The translations under genes were made by a program, and so were the position numbers. This document shows, one piece after another, positions 36,889 to 44,869 of a DNA stretch of 64,000 nucleotides (position 1 is the first letter of the stretch; the number at the start of each line of letters is the position of its first letter). The stretch lies in contig JBBKXR010000298.1 in the NCBI GenBank assembly GCA_037969585.1, forward strand, positions 1 to 64,000. Direction: 5' to 3'. The notes beneath the pieces were generated by a model. It was not told the origin of the DNA. It ran no database searches and worked only from the letters and a program-made list of their open reading frames with translations. The stretch is from JBBKXR01 sp037969585. Its GTDB lineage: Bacteria; Verrucomicrobiota; Verrucomicrobiia; Verrucomicrobiales; DEV007.

Positions 36889-37755
36889 ATGAATCGACGC
36901 GATTTCCTTCATCAATCTTCGGCTGCCAGCGCCGGCATTGCAGCCGCCTCCCTGATTGGCACGCAAACCGCCAGCGCCGCGCCGGCCGATGCCATCGCCA
37001 AACCCGGGCGCATCATGAAGGCCTGCAAGTATTCGATGGTCAAAGAGCCCGATCTCAACTCCGTCGATACTTTTAAAATGCTCAAGGATATCGGTTTCGA
37101 CGGTACGGAGCTGCGTATCAACAACCTTGATCAACAGGCCGAATTTCAGAAAGCCGTCGACGTTTCCGAACTGCCCGTGCACGGCGTCGTCAACGGCGAC
37201 GCCCCCGACATTTCCACTGCGGTGAAATTTTCCTCCGACATGGGCGGCAGCAGCGTGCTCATTGTCTGCCGCTACCACCGCGACCGTCCGCTGATGGATA
37301 GTTGGAACGAATCACTGGCCAACATCCGCAAAGCCCTGCCCGTCGCCGAAGAGCGCAAGGTCAAGATTTTGATCGAAAACGTCTGGGCAGGCTTCCTGAT
37401 CAGCGCCCTCGACACTGAGCGTTTCGTCGACGAAATCAATCACCCCTGGTTCGGCAGTTACTACGACGTCGGCAACAACGTCCGCTGGGGAGTTCCCGAA
37501 CACTGGATCGAAGTGCTCGGCGACCGCATCGGCAAGCTCGACATCAAAGAGTGGGACGAAACCGAGCACCAGAAAACCGGTCTGCGCGCCGGCTTCTCCA
37601 AACCGCTCGGCGAAGGCACCATCAATTGGGAAAATGTCCAAGCCGCTCTCAAAAAGATCAATTTCCAAAACTGGGCCACCGCTGAAGTTCCCGGCGGCGG
37701 TCGAAAAGAACTCGCCGACATCGCCCAGCGCATGGACAAAGTTCTCGGCTTGTAA
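36889..37755 (+). CDS. Tat-exported TIM-barrel sugar isomerase/epimerase-like protein
   Basis: 288 residues of the xylose-isomerase-like TIM barrel family (AP endonuclease 2 type). The first 35 residues are a Tat signal: MNRRDFLHQSSAASAGIAAAS. The barrel shows conserved metal-site acids and His: ILIENVWAG, SYYDVGNNVRWG, KLDIKEWDE and ATAEVPGGG. Members act as isomerases or epimerases on sugars or hydroxypyruvate; exported forms are frequent in PVC bacteria and their substrates are mostly unknown. It follows the aldehyde dehydrogenase by 42 bases. Confidence 0.85.
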   Translation: MNRRDFLHQSSAASAGIAAASLIGTQTASAAPADAIAKPGRIMKACKYSMVKEPDLNSVDTFKMLKDIGFDGTELRINNLDQQAEFQKAVDVSELPVHGVVNGDAPDISTAVKFSSDMGGSSVLIVCRYHRDRPLMDSWNESLANIRKALPVAEERKVKILIENVWAGFLISALDTERFVDEINHPWFGSYYDVGNNVRWGVPEHWIEVLGDRIGKLDIKEWDETEHQKTGLRAGFSKPLGEGTINWENVQAALKKINFQNWATAEVPGGGRKELADIAQRMDKVLGL

Positions 37756-37792
37756 ATCCTCCTGCACCAAGCCGCTTCGTAACAAAAATCCG

Positions 37793-37820
37793 ATCTCCCA
37801 ACTCCTATCTCCTACCTCCT
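37793..37820 (+). repeat. Short heptad repeat before the peroxidase gene
   Basis: Four 7-base units of the form (A)TCTCC(N) run up to seven bases before the ATG at 37827: ATCTCCC, AACTCCT, ATCTCCT, ACCTCCT. The last unit includes CCTCCT. Related arrays lie at 46166-46194 and 41502-41529. Confidence 0.6.
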
Positions 37821-37826
37821 GATAAA

Positions 37827-38372
37827 ATGAAACTTCTCTCCCTCATCGCCACCACCGCCCTCATCCTCGCTCCCGCCGCCTACGCCGGAGACTCCGTCCA
37901 TGACTACAAGGTCAAAGACATCCAGGGCAAAGACGTCGAGCTCGCCGACTACAAGGACAAGGTCCTGATGATCGTAAACGTCGCCTCAAAATGCGGCGCT
38001 ACCCCGCAGTACGCCGACTTGGTCGCCCTTCAGGAAAAATATGCTGACCAGGGCCTGGTCGTTCTCGGCTTCCCCGCCAACAATTTTGGCGGACAGGAAC
38101 CCGGCACCAACGACGAAATTAAGGAATTCTGCAAAGCCACCTACGAAGTCGAATTCCCGATGTTCGCCAAAGTCTCGGTCAAAGGCGACGACAAAGCGCC
38201 ATTGTTCGAATACCTGACCAGCGCCGAAAACCCCGACAAAGAGGGCGACATCGGCTGGAACTTTGAAAAGTTCCTGGTCGGCAAAGACGGCAAACTGCTG
38301 CGTCGTTTCAAAACCGGAATCAATCCCAGCGACAGCGACGTCACCGAAGCCGTCGAAAAAGCGCTGAAATAA
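37827..38372 (+). CDS. Periplasmic glutathione peroxidase-family thiol peroxidase
   Basis: 181 residues with a signal peptide (MKLLSLIATTALILAPAAYA). The peroxidatic Cys is C56 in NVASKCGATPQY; the family signatures FPANNFGGQEPG and WNFEKFLV carry the Gln and Trp of the catalytic site. A second Cys in EFCKATYEVEFPMF is where the resolving Cys of thioredoxin-dependent members lies, so reduction by a thioredoxin-like partner is more likely than by glutathione. It removes peroxides in the periplasm. It is not a selenoprotein. Confidence 0.93.
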   Translation: MKLLSLIATTALILAPAAYAGDSVHDYKVKDIQGKDVELADYKDKVLMIVNVASKCGATPQYADLVALQEKYADQGLVVLGFPANNFGGQEPGTNDEIKEFCKATYEVEFPMFAKVSVKGDDKAPLFEYLTSAENPDKEGDIGWNFEKFLVGKDGKLLRRFKTGINPSDSDVTEAVEKALK

Positions 38373-38391
38373 ACAGCACCGGGGCTCAGTC

Positions 38392-38661
38392 CCATAGGCG
38401 TCAGGTTAAGTTCGGGGGAAAAGTGGGCTGAAAGCCCACCAGCACAGAGCCCAGGCCTTCAGGCCTGGGTCCACTGATGCAACAATGATTGTCCGCCCTG
38501 AAGGTGAGGCAGCAGGCGATCGACGATGAGCAGGTCGCGGGTCTGCTGGAGACCTTTCAGGCCGCGCCTTTGTGTCTCTCTGATTTCCAGTCGTGAACGG
38601 CTGGGTTTCGTGCTATCGGGTTTTCAGGCCGTCCTTCGGCTTCTTATCCTGACGCGTATGG
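38392..38661. mobile_element. Multi-hairpin element with terminal inverted repeats (MITE-like)
   Basis: The ends, 38392-38410 and 38643-38661, are inverted repeats: 17 of 19 bases match (core GCGTCAGG). Inside are about six hairpins in a row: GTGGGCTGAAAGCCCAC, a CCAGGCCTTCAGGCCTGG stem, a CCGCCCTGAAGG-type stem, GACCTTTCAGGCC, a CCAGTCGTGAACGGCTGG stem, and a GCCGTCCTTCGGC stem. A relative with the same order of hairpins is at 56524-56770. No open frame is supported and no transposase is present. The right end stops two bases before the stop codon of the hydrolase gene. Confidence 0.65.
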
Positions 38662-38663
38662 AC

Positions 38664-39665
38664 TCAGTCTCCCAACATCACCACCTCGCCCTCCCGCGGG
38701 GAGAGGACGCGGTCCTCGACGCCGTGGGATTTCGCCGCCTCAAGCAGGCGAATCAACGGTTCATCGAGATGCTCGTTACCGAGCGGAAAGGTGGCATGGT
38801 GCATCGGCATCATCCATTTTGCGCCGAGATCATGAAACGCCTGTAGCGCCTGCTCGGGATTCATATGTACATCGCGGCCGCTCGGTGCTTCATACGCACC
38901 GATCGCCAGGAGCGCTGTGCCGACATCGTATTTTTCACCGATCTCCTTAAAGCCCTCGAAGTAGGCGCTGTCGCCACAGTGATACAAACTACTGTGCGGC
39001 GTGCGGATCAAAAACCCCCCAAAGCCACGATGCGTGTCGTGGATATACCGCGCGCCCCAGTGAAAGCTCGGCGTGAACACGATCTCCAACTCGCCGTTGC
39101 CGAACGTATAGGTTTCCCAGTTCTTCATCTCGCGCACTTCCGAAAAGCGCATACGGCGAAACAGCCTGCCGACCCCCTCCGGCACCAACACCGGTTGCTC
39201 GTTCGCGACCCGTCGCAGCGTCGGTCGATGCAGATGATCGAAGTGCGCGTGCGACACCAGCACCAGATCGATGTCAGGCAAATCCGCCAAAGCACAGCCC
39301 GGCTTGCGCGCCCGCTTGACCGGACCATGCCACATCGCCCAATTCGGATCGATCAGAATGTTCGCCCACGGCGTGCGCACCAGAAATGACGCATGCCCGA
39401 TCCACATCACTTCAATTTCCGCGTGCTGCAAGCCGTTGAACTCCGGCGTTAACACATCCGCGTGATGTCCCCGCTTCCGCAGCCAGACCGGCAACAGGCG
39501 GTGACTGAGGTATTTTAAATTGCGCCCGGCCCAGCCTTTCTGCGGCTTTAGACCAACCCGGAGGCCGTCTGTCTCGATACCATTGCCCGTCGGCGCCCCC
39601 TTGGAAATCGGCGTAGAAGCCGAATCTTCAGCGGGCTCGTCTTCGGGGGATTGAGGAAAACTCAT
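38664..39665 (-). CDS. Metallo-beta-lactamase-fold hydrolase (NAPE-PLD/UlaG-like)
   Basis: 333 residues. The binuclear metal motif is SHAHFDHLH with H139, H141, D143 and H144; DPNWA follows the first strands, and later ligands lie in FTPSFHWGARY, YHCGDSAYF and MMPMHHATFPLG. The closest fold group is that of N-acyl-phosphatidylethanolamine phospholipase D and UlaG-type lactonases. The first 60 residues are polar and lack a signal, so a cytoplasmic site is likely. The natural ester or phosphodiester is unknown. Confidence 0.88.
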   Translation of the reverse strand: MSFPQSPEDEPAEDSASTPISKGAPTGNGIETDGLRVGLKPQKGWAGRNLKYLSHRLLPVWLRKRGHHADVLTPEFNGLQHAEIEVMWIGHASFLVRTPWANILIDPNWAMWHGPVKRARKPGCALADLPDIDLVLVSHAHFDHLHRPTLRRVANEQPVLVPEGVGRLFRRMRFSEVREMKNWETYTFGNGELEIVFTPSFHWGARYIHDTHRGFGGFLIRTPHSSLYHCGDSAYFEGFKEIGEKYDVGTALLAIGAYEAPSGRDVHMNPEQALQAFHDLGAKWMMPMHHATFPLGNEHLDEPLIRLLEAAKSHGVEDRVLSPREGEVVMLGD

Positions 39666-39812
39666 GCGTCGCTAAGAAATAGATCACTCAGGCCCCGCAT
39701 TCAAACCAAAAGCCTTCACAAGGAGAAAGCTCATTCCTGGACATCTCGTCGCGCTGGTAGAAATGGGTCCGGTTGATTCATCGCCCATCGGGCCACCCCT
39801 TCAGGCTCGCAA

Positions 39813-41267
39813 CTACTTCGCCAGTCGGTCCAACACGTTCTTGGTGATCCGAATAACAGTCGCATCTCCGCCTGCTAATCCATGCGCCCAGTCGGTCGTG
39901 CCACTGGTCACCACCGTGCCGCCCTTTTCCGTCGTGTAGGAGCCGATTACCGCATGCCCACTGTGATCCAGCGAAGGCCATCGGTCATACCAAACGCTGT
40001 CGCCCGGTGCCCAGGTCGCCTCACAGGTACCGAGAACCTCAAAGGTCTTCGGCGTGCCATCACGAAAAGTCGGAAATGGCACGCCATCCTTCCACTCCAA
40101 CTCACAACCATCGCACTCATAGCCAACGATCGAATCCTTGCCACCGAACTCATCGCCCGCCTTCAAATCCGTTCCCGCATAGATCCAGTGATCCGGTCGA
40201 TGCACCGTGAACGCTCCCGAGCCATCCATGTGCTGCCCGTGACTTTTATGATAACCCCCGTGAATGAATCCTACCCCGGTCATTTCATTCTCGGTTCGTC
40301 CCACAAGATGATGACTCCACAGCGAACTCAGTCGCTGCTTTTCTTCCGGTTTCACGGCCGTAAAAACCGGGTCCTGATTGTACCACTGTTTCCAACACAC
40401 CAGTGAGCGCGACTCCTCCTGCCAACGCACCTGCCAGCAACACGTGTTGCCGCTGAAGAACGCCACATTGCCACCGCCCGCCACGAAGCCCTCCACCGTA
40501 TCGCGCATCTCCCACGACCAGTACTCATCGTGACCGACACTGAGCATCAACTTATAGGCATCGATAAGTTCCGGTTGAAACTGCAAATCCTGATTCGAAC
40601 AATACTCCAGCTCATAACCATTATTCTCAGCCCACACCACAAACGGCAACTCCCAACGGGAAAACAAACTCCGCGGCGGCCGATGAAACGAAACCTGATT
40701 CCCCTGCAGCCCAGCTCGCCCATGGAAGCCGTAAAGGCTCGACCCTCCCCAGTTATTGTACGCGTTGTAAGTGTTGGTCGACAGCTGCAACAGAATCTTG
40801 CTGCCCTTCCCGGGTTGCGCCGAGCGCAGCACAAAGTAGAACGTGCCCTCAGCCGAACGTGAATTTCGCTGCGAAAACTGCCCGCCGCCATCCGACACAC
40901 GCATGCGCACCTCATAGTAGCCACTGCGCCAGTCGGCAGGAATTTTCATCCGATACGCCACCGGCCATCCACAGCCCTCACTCGAAGCTTTTTCCGGCAC
41001 CCGATACTCCGCGCCACCCTCAACTCCGTTCTTAGTAAAAACCACTTCCCGCTTCGCCCCAATCCGCGCAATCTCCAGATCATACTTCGCCGATGACGTC
41101 GAAATATGAAACTCCGCCTCATCCCCCGGCGCATAACTCACCCGCCCCGAATACCCTTCGACATAAAGCGACCGCCCAGCGTCAATCGCAACCGCCGGAC
41201 CGGCAGCCAAAAGCATTACCCCGGATGCTAACCAACCAAAGCTAACAAGGAAAAATCTACGTTTCAT
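39813..41267 (-). CDS. Secreted dimethylformamidase large-subunit-like protein
   Basis: 484 residues with a signal peptide (MKRRFFLVSFGWLASGVMLLAAGPAVA). A beta-sandwich region (to about residue 165, with YVEGYSGRVSYAPGDEAEFHIS) precedes a domain like the C-terminal part of N,N-dimethylformamidase beta subunits: LQLSTNTYNAYNNWGGSSLYG, the hallmark SVGHDEYWSWEMRD, and NVAFFSGNTCCWQVRW. Dimethylformamidase hydrolyses amides with a small alpha subunit; no such subunit gene is nearby. Activity on amides is therefore only a possibility. Confidence 0.82.
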   Translation of the reverse strand: MKRRFFLVSFGWLASGVMLLAAGPAVAIDAGRSLYVEGYSGRVSYAPGDEAEFHISTSSAKYDLEIARIGAKREVVFTKNGVEGGAEYRVPEKASSEGCGWPVAYRMKIPADWRSGYYEVRMRVSDGGGQFSQRNSRSAEGTFYFVLRSAQPGKGSKILLQLSTNTYNAYNNWGGSSLYGFHGRAGLQGNQVSFHRPPRSLFSRWELPFVVWAENNGYELEYCSNQDLQFQPELIDAYKLMLSVGHDEYWSWEMRDTVEGFVAGGGNVAFFSGNTCCWQVRWQEESRSLVCWKQWYNQDPVFTAVKPEEKQRLSSLWSHHLVGRTENEMTGVGFIHGGYHKSHGQHMDGSGAFTVHRPDHWIYAGTDLKAGDEFGGKDSIVGYECDGCELEWKDGVPFPTFRDGTPKTFEVLGTCEATWAPGDSVWYDRWPSLDHSGHAVIGSYTTEKGGTVVTSGTTDWAHGLAGGDATVIRITKNVLDRLAK

Positions 41268-41351
41268 CCACGCATTCCATCACTTCGGGCCACCCGGCAC
41301 AATGGCTTGTCCGCGTCCACACCCAAACGACAAGCACCTCCGGGCGCGCCC

Positions 41352-41445
41352 ACCCTCTGGACGATCATGTGAGACCGTCCGTCCCGGCGCTCCGATTGCC
41401 TTGGTTCCTCGTCCAGCTCGGGACTGGCGGGACGCACAGTCTCAC
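41352..41445. repeat. Palindromic intergenic repeats after the dimethylformamidase-like gene
   Basis: Arms 41369-41386 and 41428-41445 are inverted with 16 of 18 matching. The left arm recurs at 60554-60574 with one change over 21 bases. Just before it, ACCCTCTGGACGATC (41352-41366) is a 15-mer also found at 47251-47265 and, inverted, at 53014-53028. The 268-base gap otherwise appears empty. Confidence 0.7.
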
Positions 41446-41501
41446 CTGACAAACCGCCGGCACCTTTTCGCCGCCTCTCCAAGAAAGCAGGTCGATCCCC
41501 C

Positions 41502-41529
41502 TAACTCGTAACTTCTTGCTCCTTGCTCC
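41502..41529. repeat. Short heptad-like tandem repeat
   Basis: Imperfect 7-base units (TAACTCG, TAACTTC, TTGCTCC, TTGCTCC) followed by a run of A. It resembles the arrays before the genes at 37827 and 46203, but here it lies beyond the 3' end of the DUF2959 gene. Confidence 0.5.
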
Positions 41530-41535
41530 AAAAAA

Positions 41536-42198
41536 CTACTCCATCGAAGAAATAAACCGCTGCGCTTCCGCAATCGACGTATTCATCTCCCTAATCAACG
41601 CCGCCGTATTCGCCTCGATCGAAGCTAACTCGACGCGCAGCGCACCAATCGCCCGCGCGTTTAGATTGTGCTTCAAATACAACACCTGATCGCGAAACGT
41701 GCGCAGCACCGGATCCATACGCGACTCGGCTCGGCGCATGGCCAGCATCAACTGGCGGTAGCGCATTTCGGTCTCCGCCAACTGCTGCTCACTGGAAGCG
41801 CGCAAGCTCGCATTGGAATATTCGCCAAGCTCCGTCCGCCATTCGCGAAACAAGGCCTTGGCGACATTCTCAACATCGTCATTGCGTGACTTCACCGCCG
41901 AAGCTTTCGCCTCACTACGCTCATAAGCCGCATTGAGCCGTTCGTATTCACTCTGCAAATTGCCACCGTCAAAATTGACCACGCTCTGAAACTGCTCGAG
42001 TGCATTGGCGAACTCCTCTTTGGTTTCTTCCTGCGCGTCTTTCGCCTTGTCGACCCGCTTGACGAGAATGTCGCGCTTGTGGACTCCAATCTGATCCATC
42101 GCACCATAATATACGCTGGAACAACCACTGAGCAGAGGCAATGAAAACGCCGCGAACAACGCAGTGACGACAATAAAACGGGAAGTGATAGAGAGCAT
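41536..42198 (-). CDS. DUF2959-family lipoprotein
   Basis: About 220 residues from ATG 42198. A lipobox (FSLPLLSGCSS) marks a lipid-anchored envelope protein. The family signature GVHKRDILVKRVDKAKDAQEE follows directly. The rest is a long helical, coiled-coil-like region (ALEQFQSVVNFDGGNLQSEYERLNAAYERSEAKA and later stretches). Function is unknown. The frame runs to 42246, but ATG 42198 gives a better signal region. Confidence 0.88.
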   Translation of the reverse strand: MLSITSRFIVVTALFAAFSLPLLSGCSSVYYGAMDQIGVHKRDILVKRVDKAKDAQEETKEEFANALEQFQSVVNFDGGNLQSEYERLNAAYERSEAKASAVKSRNDDVENVAKALFREWRTELGEYSNASLRASSEQQLAETEMRYRQLMLAMRRAESRMDPVLRTFRDQVLYLKHNLNARAIGALRVELASIEANTAALIREMNTSIAEAQRFISSME

Positions 42199-42512
42199 GG
42201 CAGAAAAAGAACTGGCGAGTGAATTTCCGCCGCTTGAAATCGCCACAACCTAGCCTAGCTTGCCACGCAGACAACACGAATGAACCTCGCGAACGACCAC
42301 AAATTTGCCCACCGACCGAAGCAGGCTGCTGCCCGCTTTGCGTCCGTCCGTGCCGCTGTGGTCAGTCTTCTGCCAATGAGCTGGCTGGCGATTGTAGTCG
42401 CCATTACCAAGCTTGGCTAAGCCATCGCTCGAGGTTGTTTTCTTCTCATTCGTATCCGTTCTCTTCTGTCCGTTCCGCGTTTCCCCGAATCAGCCTCGAG
42501 CTGCTGATTCCC
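42199..42512. other. Divergent intergenic spacer
   Basis: 314 bases between the DUF2959 lipoprotein and the DMT transporter genes. It should contain both promoters. I see no convincing repeat or RNA. The transporter frame stays open through it back to 42219, but that stretch reads as non-protein (many Cys, Arg, Pro) and is not included. Confidence 0.5.
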
Positions 42513-43517
42513 ATGAAAACGCCACCATCATCCCTACCGGCACTGTCGAACTCCGCAGCGATGCACAACGACGCCATGCCACCGCCCGAAGGAGCAGCAG
42601 CCGCTGCTGCTGCGGCTGCTGCAGGAACACCCGAGCTGCTCACCGGGTCACCCGAGGAACAGCGGCGCGGCCTGATTTTCATGGTCATCTCGCTGTTTTG
42701 TTTCACCGCAAATACGCTGCTGTTGAAATATCTCGGTTCAAACCGTCAGGTTGATCCATCCGTCACCCTGCTGTTTCGCGCCGTCATCGGTGGCGTCATC
42801 GTCCTGACGCTGATGCGCGGCCGGCGACCGCCAAAACTTGCACCGATTTTCAAAGAACCTCTACTCGTCTGGCGCGGCATTCTCGGCATCATCGGCACCG
42901 CAGCCTACTACTGGACCGTGCCCGCACTCGGCGCTGGCAAGGCGTCGCTACTCGGCACAACCTACGTGCTGTTCGGCGCCGTTTTTGCCGCCTGGTTCCT
43001 GCGCGAATATCTCAGTCGGCAAAAAGTCATCTGGCTGCTGGTCGCCTTCGCTGGTACCGCGTTGTTGACCAGCGCCGGCCACGCCGGAGGGCTGAGTTTC
43101 GCCATCGGCGGCTACGAAGCCTTCGCGATCGTCGGCGCGATCGCCGCCGCCGGGACCATTGTCATCATTCGTCACCTGACCACGCGTCATGCCATCGCTA
43201 CGATCTTTCTCGCTCAGTGCGTGTGGATCGGTATCGCCGCAATGCCGTTTGCAGCGAGTGGCTTTTCGAACCTCACTGGCGAAGACTACTTGCTGCTTAC
43301 ACTCGCAGCCACGTCAGCTGGCTATGGCCAGTTGTCGATGAACGAAAGCTATCGACTGATCAGTGTCGCCACCGGTTCGTCTGTGCAAATGGCACTACCG
43401 GTGATGGCGGCTATTGGTGGAATCATGATGTTTGGCGAAAGCTATTCGACCCTGCAACTGCTCGGCGCCGGATTGATATTATTCGGCACTTGGCAGGTAG
43501 CTGTCCGAAAAAACTGA
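42513..43517 (+). CDS. DMT-superfamily (EamA) transporter
   Basis: 334 residues from ATG 42513. Ten hydrophobic segments in two EamA repeats: the first begins GLIFMVISLFCFTANTLLLKY and includes WRGILGIIGTAAYYWTVPALGAGKASLL; the second includes GAIAAAGTIVIIRHLTTRHAIATIF. A polar N-terminal tail carries a run of ten alanines encoded by GCN repeats (about 42596-42628). Members export amino acids, nucleotides or drugs, or import sugar phosphates; this one is not further assignable. It is followed by an oxidoreductase gene after 50 bases. Confidence 0.88.
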   Translation: MKTPPSSLPALSNSAAMHNDAMPPPEGAAAAAAAAAAGTPELLTGSPEEQRRGLIFMVISLFCFTANTLLLKYLGSNRQVDPSVTLLFRAVIGGVIVLTLMRGRRPPKLAPIFKEPLLVWRGILGIIGTAAYYWTVPALGAGKASLLGTTYVLFGAVFAAWFLREYLSRQKVIWLLVAFAGTALLTSAGHAGGLSFAIGGYEAFAIVGAIAAAGTIVIIRHLTTRHAIATIFLAQCVWIGIAAMPFAASGFSNLTGEDYLLLTLAATSAGYGQLSMNESYRLISVATGSSVQMALPVMAAIGGIMMFGESYSTLQLLGAGLILFGTWQVAVRKN

Positions 43518-43567
43518 GGCGCACTCGACCAGTTGCCAGACAGCTTTCGCCATGTTAAACCCAGCGC

Positions 43568-44812
43568 ATGATTCGAATTGGTATCGTCGGCTGTGGTCGT
43601 ATTCTGGCTGCTCACCTCAAAGGTTATCGCCTGCTTCGTGAAGCGGGATTCGATGACTTCCGCATCACTGCGTTGTGCGCTCGGCAGGAATCGGACGGAT
43701 GGAGTTACGTGAAGCGTGGTGAGGGTCCCGAGCAACGTGCGGCCGTCAGCACGCTGCCAGGAGATCCGTTGGCCATCGGCGACGAATTTCTATCCGACTT
43801 TCAGGAAACCGATGACGTCGAGGTTTTCACCGACTACGCGACCATGATGGCCGAGGCCAAGATCGATGCTGTCAACGATTTCACCCCACACGGCTTGCAT
43901 CACTTGGTCGCCGCCGAATCTTTTAAATACGGTAAACATTTGCTCAGCCAAAAACCGCTCGGCGTCACCGTCCGCGCGGCGCAACAGATGTGCGAGCAGG
44001 CGACAGCTGCCGGGGTCACCTTCGGCGTTTTTGAAAATGCCCGCTATCGGGCTGCGTTAATCCAGGCCAAGTGGGCACTCAATGGCGGTCCGCTCGGCGC
44101 CCCGCAAATGGCGATCCTCGGCAATGTCGGCACTTGGTGGGCGCCCAACCTGGTCGTCGGCGAGACACCTTGGCGGCACGACAAAAAGCTCGGTGGCGGA
44201 CTGGCCATTGATCTCGGTGTTCACCAGTTCGACATGATTCGCCAAGTGCTCGGCGAAGTGAAAACCGTGCAGGCCAGCGCCGCGGTCATCGAACCACTCC
44301 GTCATATTCTCGACAAAGCCGGCGAAATCGTCAAAACCATCGACTGCGATGCCGACGATACCGTTTACGGCAGCTTCGAGTGCGACAACGGCGCCAGCGG
44401 CACGCTGTTCGGCAGCTTTGCGGGTCATGGCACCAATACCGTGGTTGGCAACGGTCCGGTATTCTATGGATCGAAGGGCCGCATCACCGGCGATCAGGTT
44501 CACCTCGACGACAGAAAGGAGGCCTCACTCGCCGACATTTACGCCGAGCAAGCGAGCGACGAGCAAAAGGCCAACGACTTCCCCGACGGACTCGACGACC
44601 ATTTTGCTCTGACTCAACACTACTGGCTCGACGCCGTGCGCCACGGCAAACAACCGCCGCTCGACGGCCGCGAAGGCCTGCTCGATCTCGCCTGCGCGTA
44701 CGCCCTGCTCGAGTCCCATCTGGCCGGTCGCCGCGTCAGTGTCAATGAAGTTGCCGACGGCTCGCTGGCCGAATATCAAAAGCCGATCAACGCCCACTTC
44801 GGTATCGGGTAA
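43568..44812 (+). CDS. Gfo/Idh/MocA-family oxidoreductase
   Basis: 414 residues, longer than average. Rossmann start IRIGIVGCGRILAAHLKGY, the catalytic-domain motif SQKPLGVTVRAAQQM (the usual EKP is QKP here) and the GGGLAIDLGVHQFDMIRQVLG stretch with the D-x-G-x-H pattern. These enzymes oxidise or epimerise sugars or inositols with NAD(P). The Glu of EKP is replaced by Gln. The next gene, a sugar or nucleoside permease, begins close after, so uptake and oxidation are probably linked. Confidence 0.88.
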   Translation: MIRIGIVGCGRILAAHLKGYRLLREAGFDDFRITALCARQESDGWSYVKRGEGPEQRAAVSTLPGDPLAIGDEFLSDFQETDDVEVFTDYATMMAEAKIDAVNDFTPHGLHHLVAAESFKYGKHLLSQKPLGVTVRAAQQMCEQATAAGVTFGVFENARYRAALIQAKWALNGGPLGAPQMAILGNVGTWWAPNLVVGETPWRHDKKLGGGLAIDLGVHQFDMIRQVLGEVKTVQASAAVIEPLRHILDKAGEIVKTIDCDADDTVYGSFECDNGASGTLFGSFAGHGTNTVVGNGPVFYGSKGRITGDQVHLDDRKEASLADIYAEQASDEQKANDFPDGLDDHFALTQHYWLDAVRHGKQPPLDGREGLLDLACAYALLESHLAGRRVSVNEVADGSLAEYQKPINAHFGIG

Positions 44813-44869
44813 GTGCCGCCATATCGCGCCATTGCCACTCGTCCCGAAAATAGGTTAAACCCTCGCCAG

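Noticed and set aside
38392..38661. Row of hairpins as a CRISPR array
   Set aside because: Units are not equal in sequence or spacing, there are no spacers, and no cas genes are near.
42219..42512. In-frame upstream extension of the DMT transporter
   Set aside because: It has many Cys, Arg and Pro residues and no hydrophobic or conserved region; ATG 42513 gives a normal protein.
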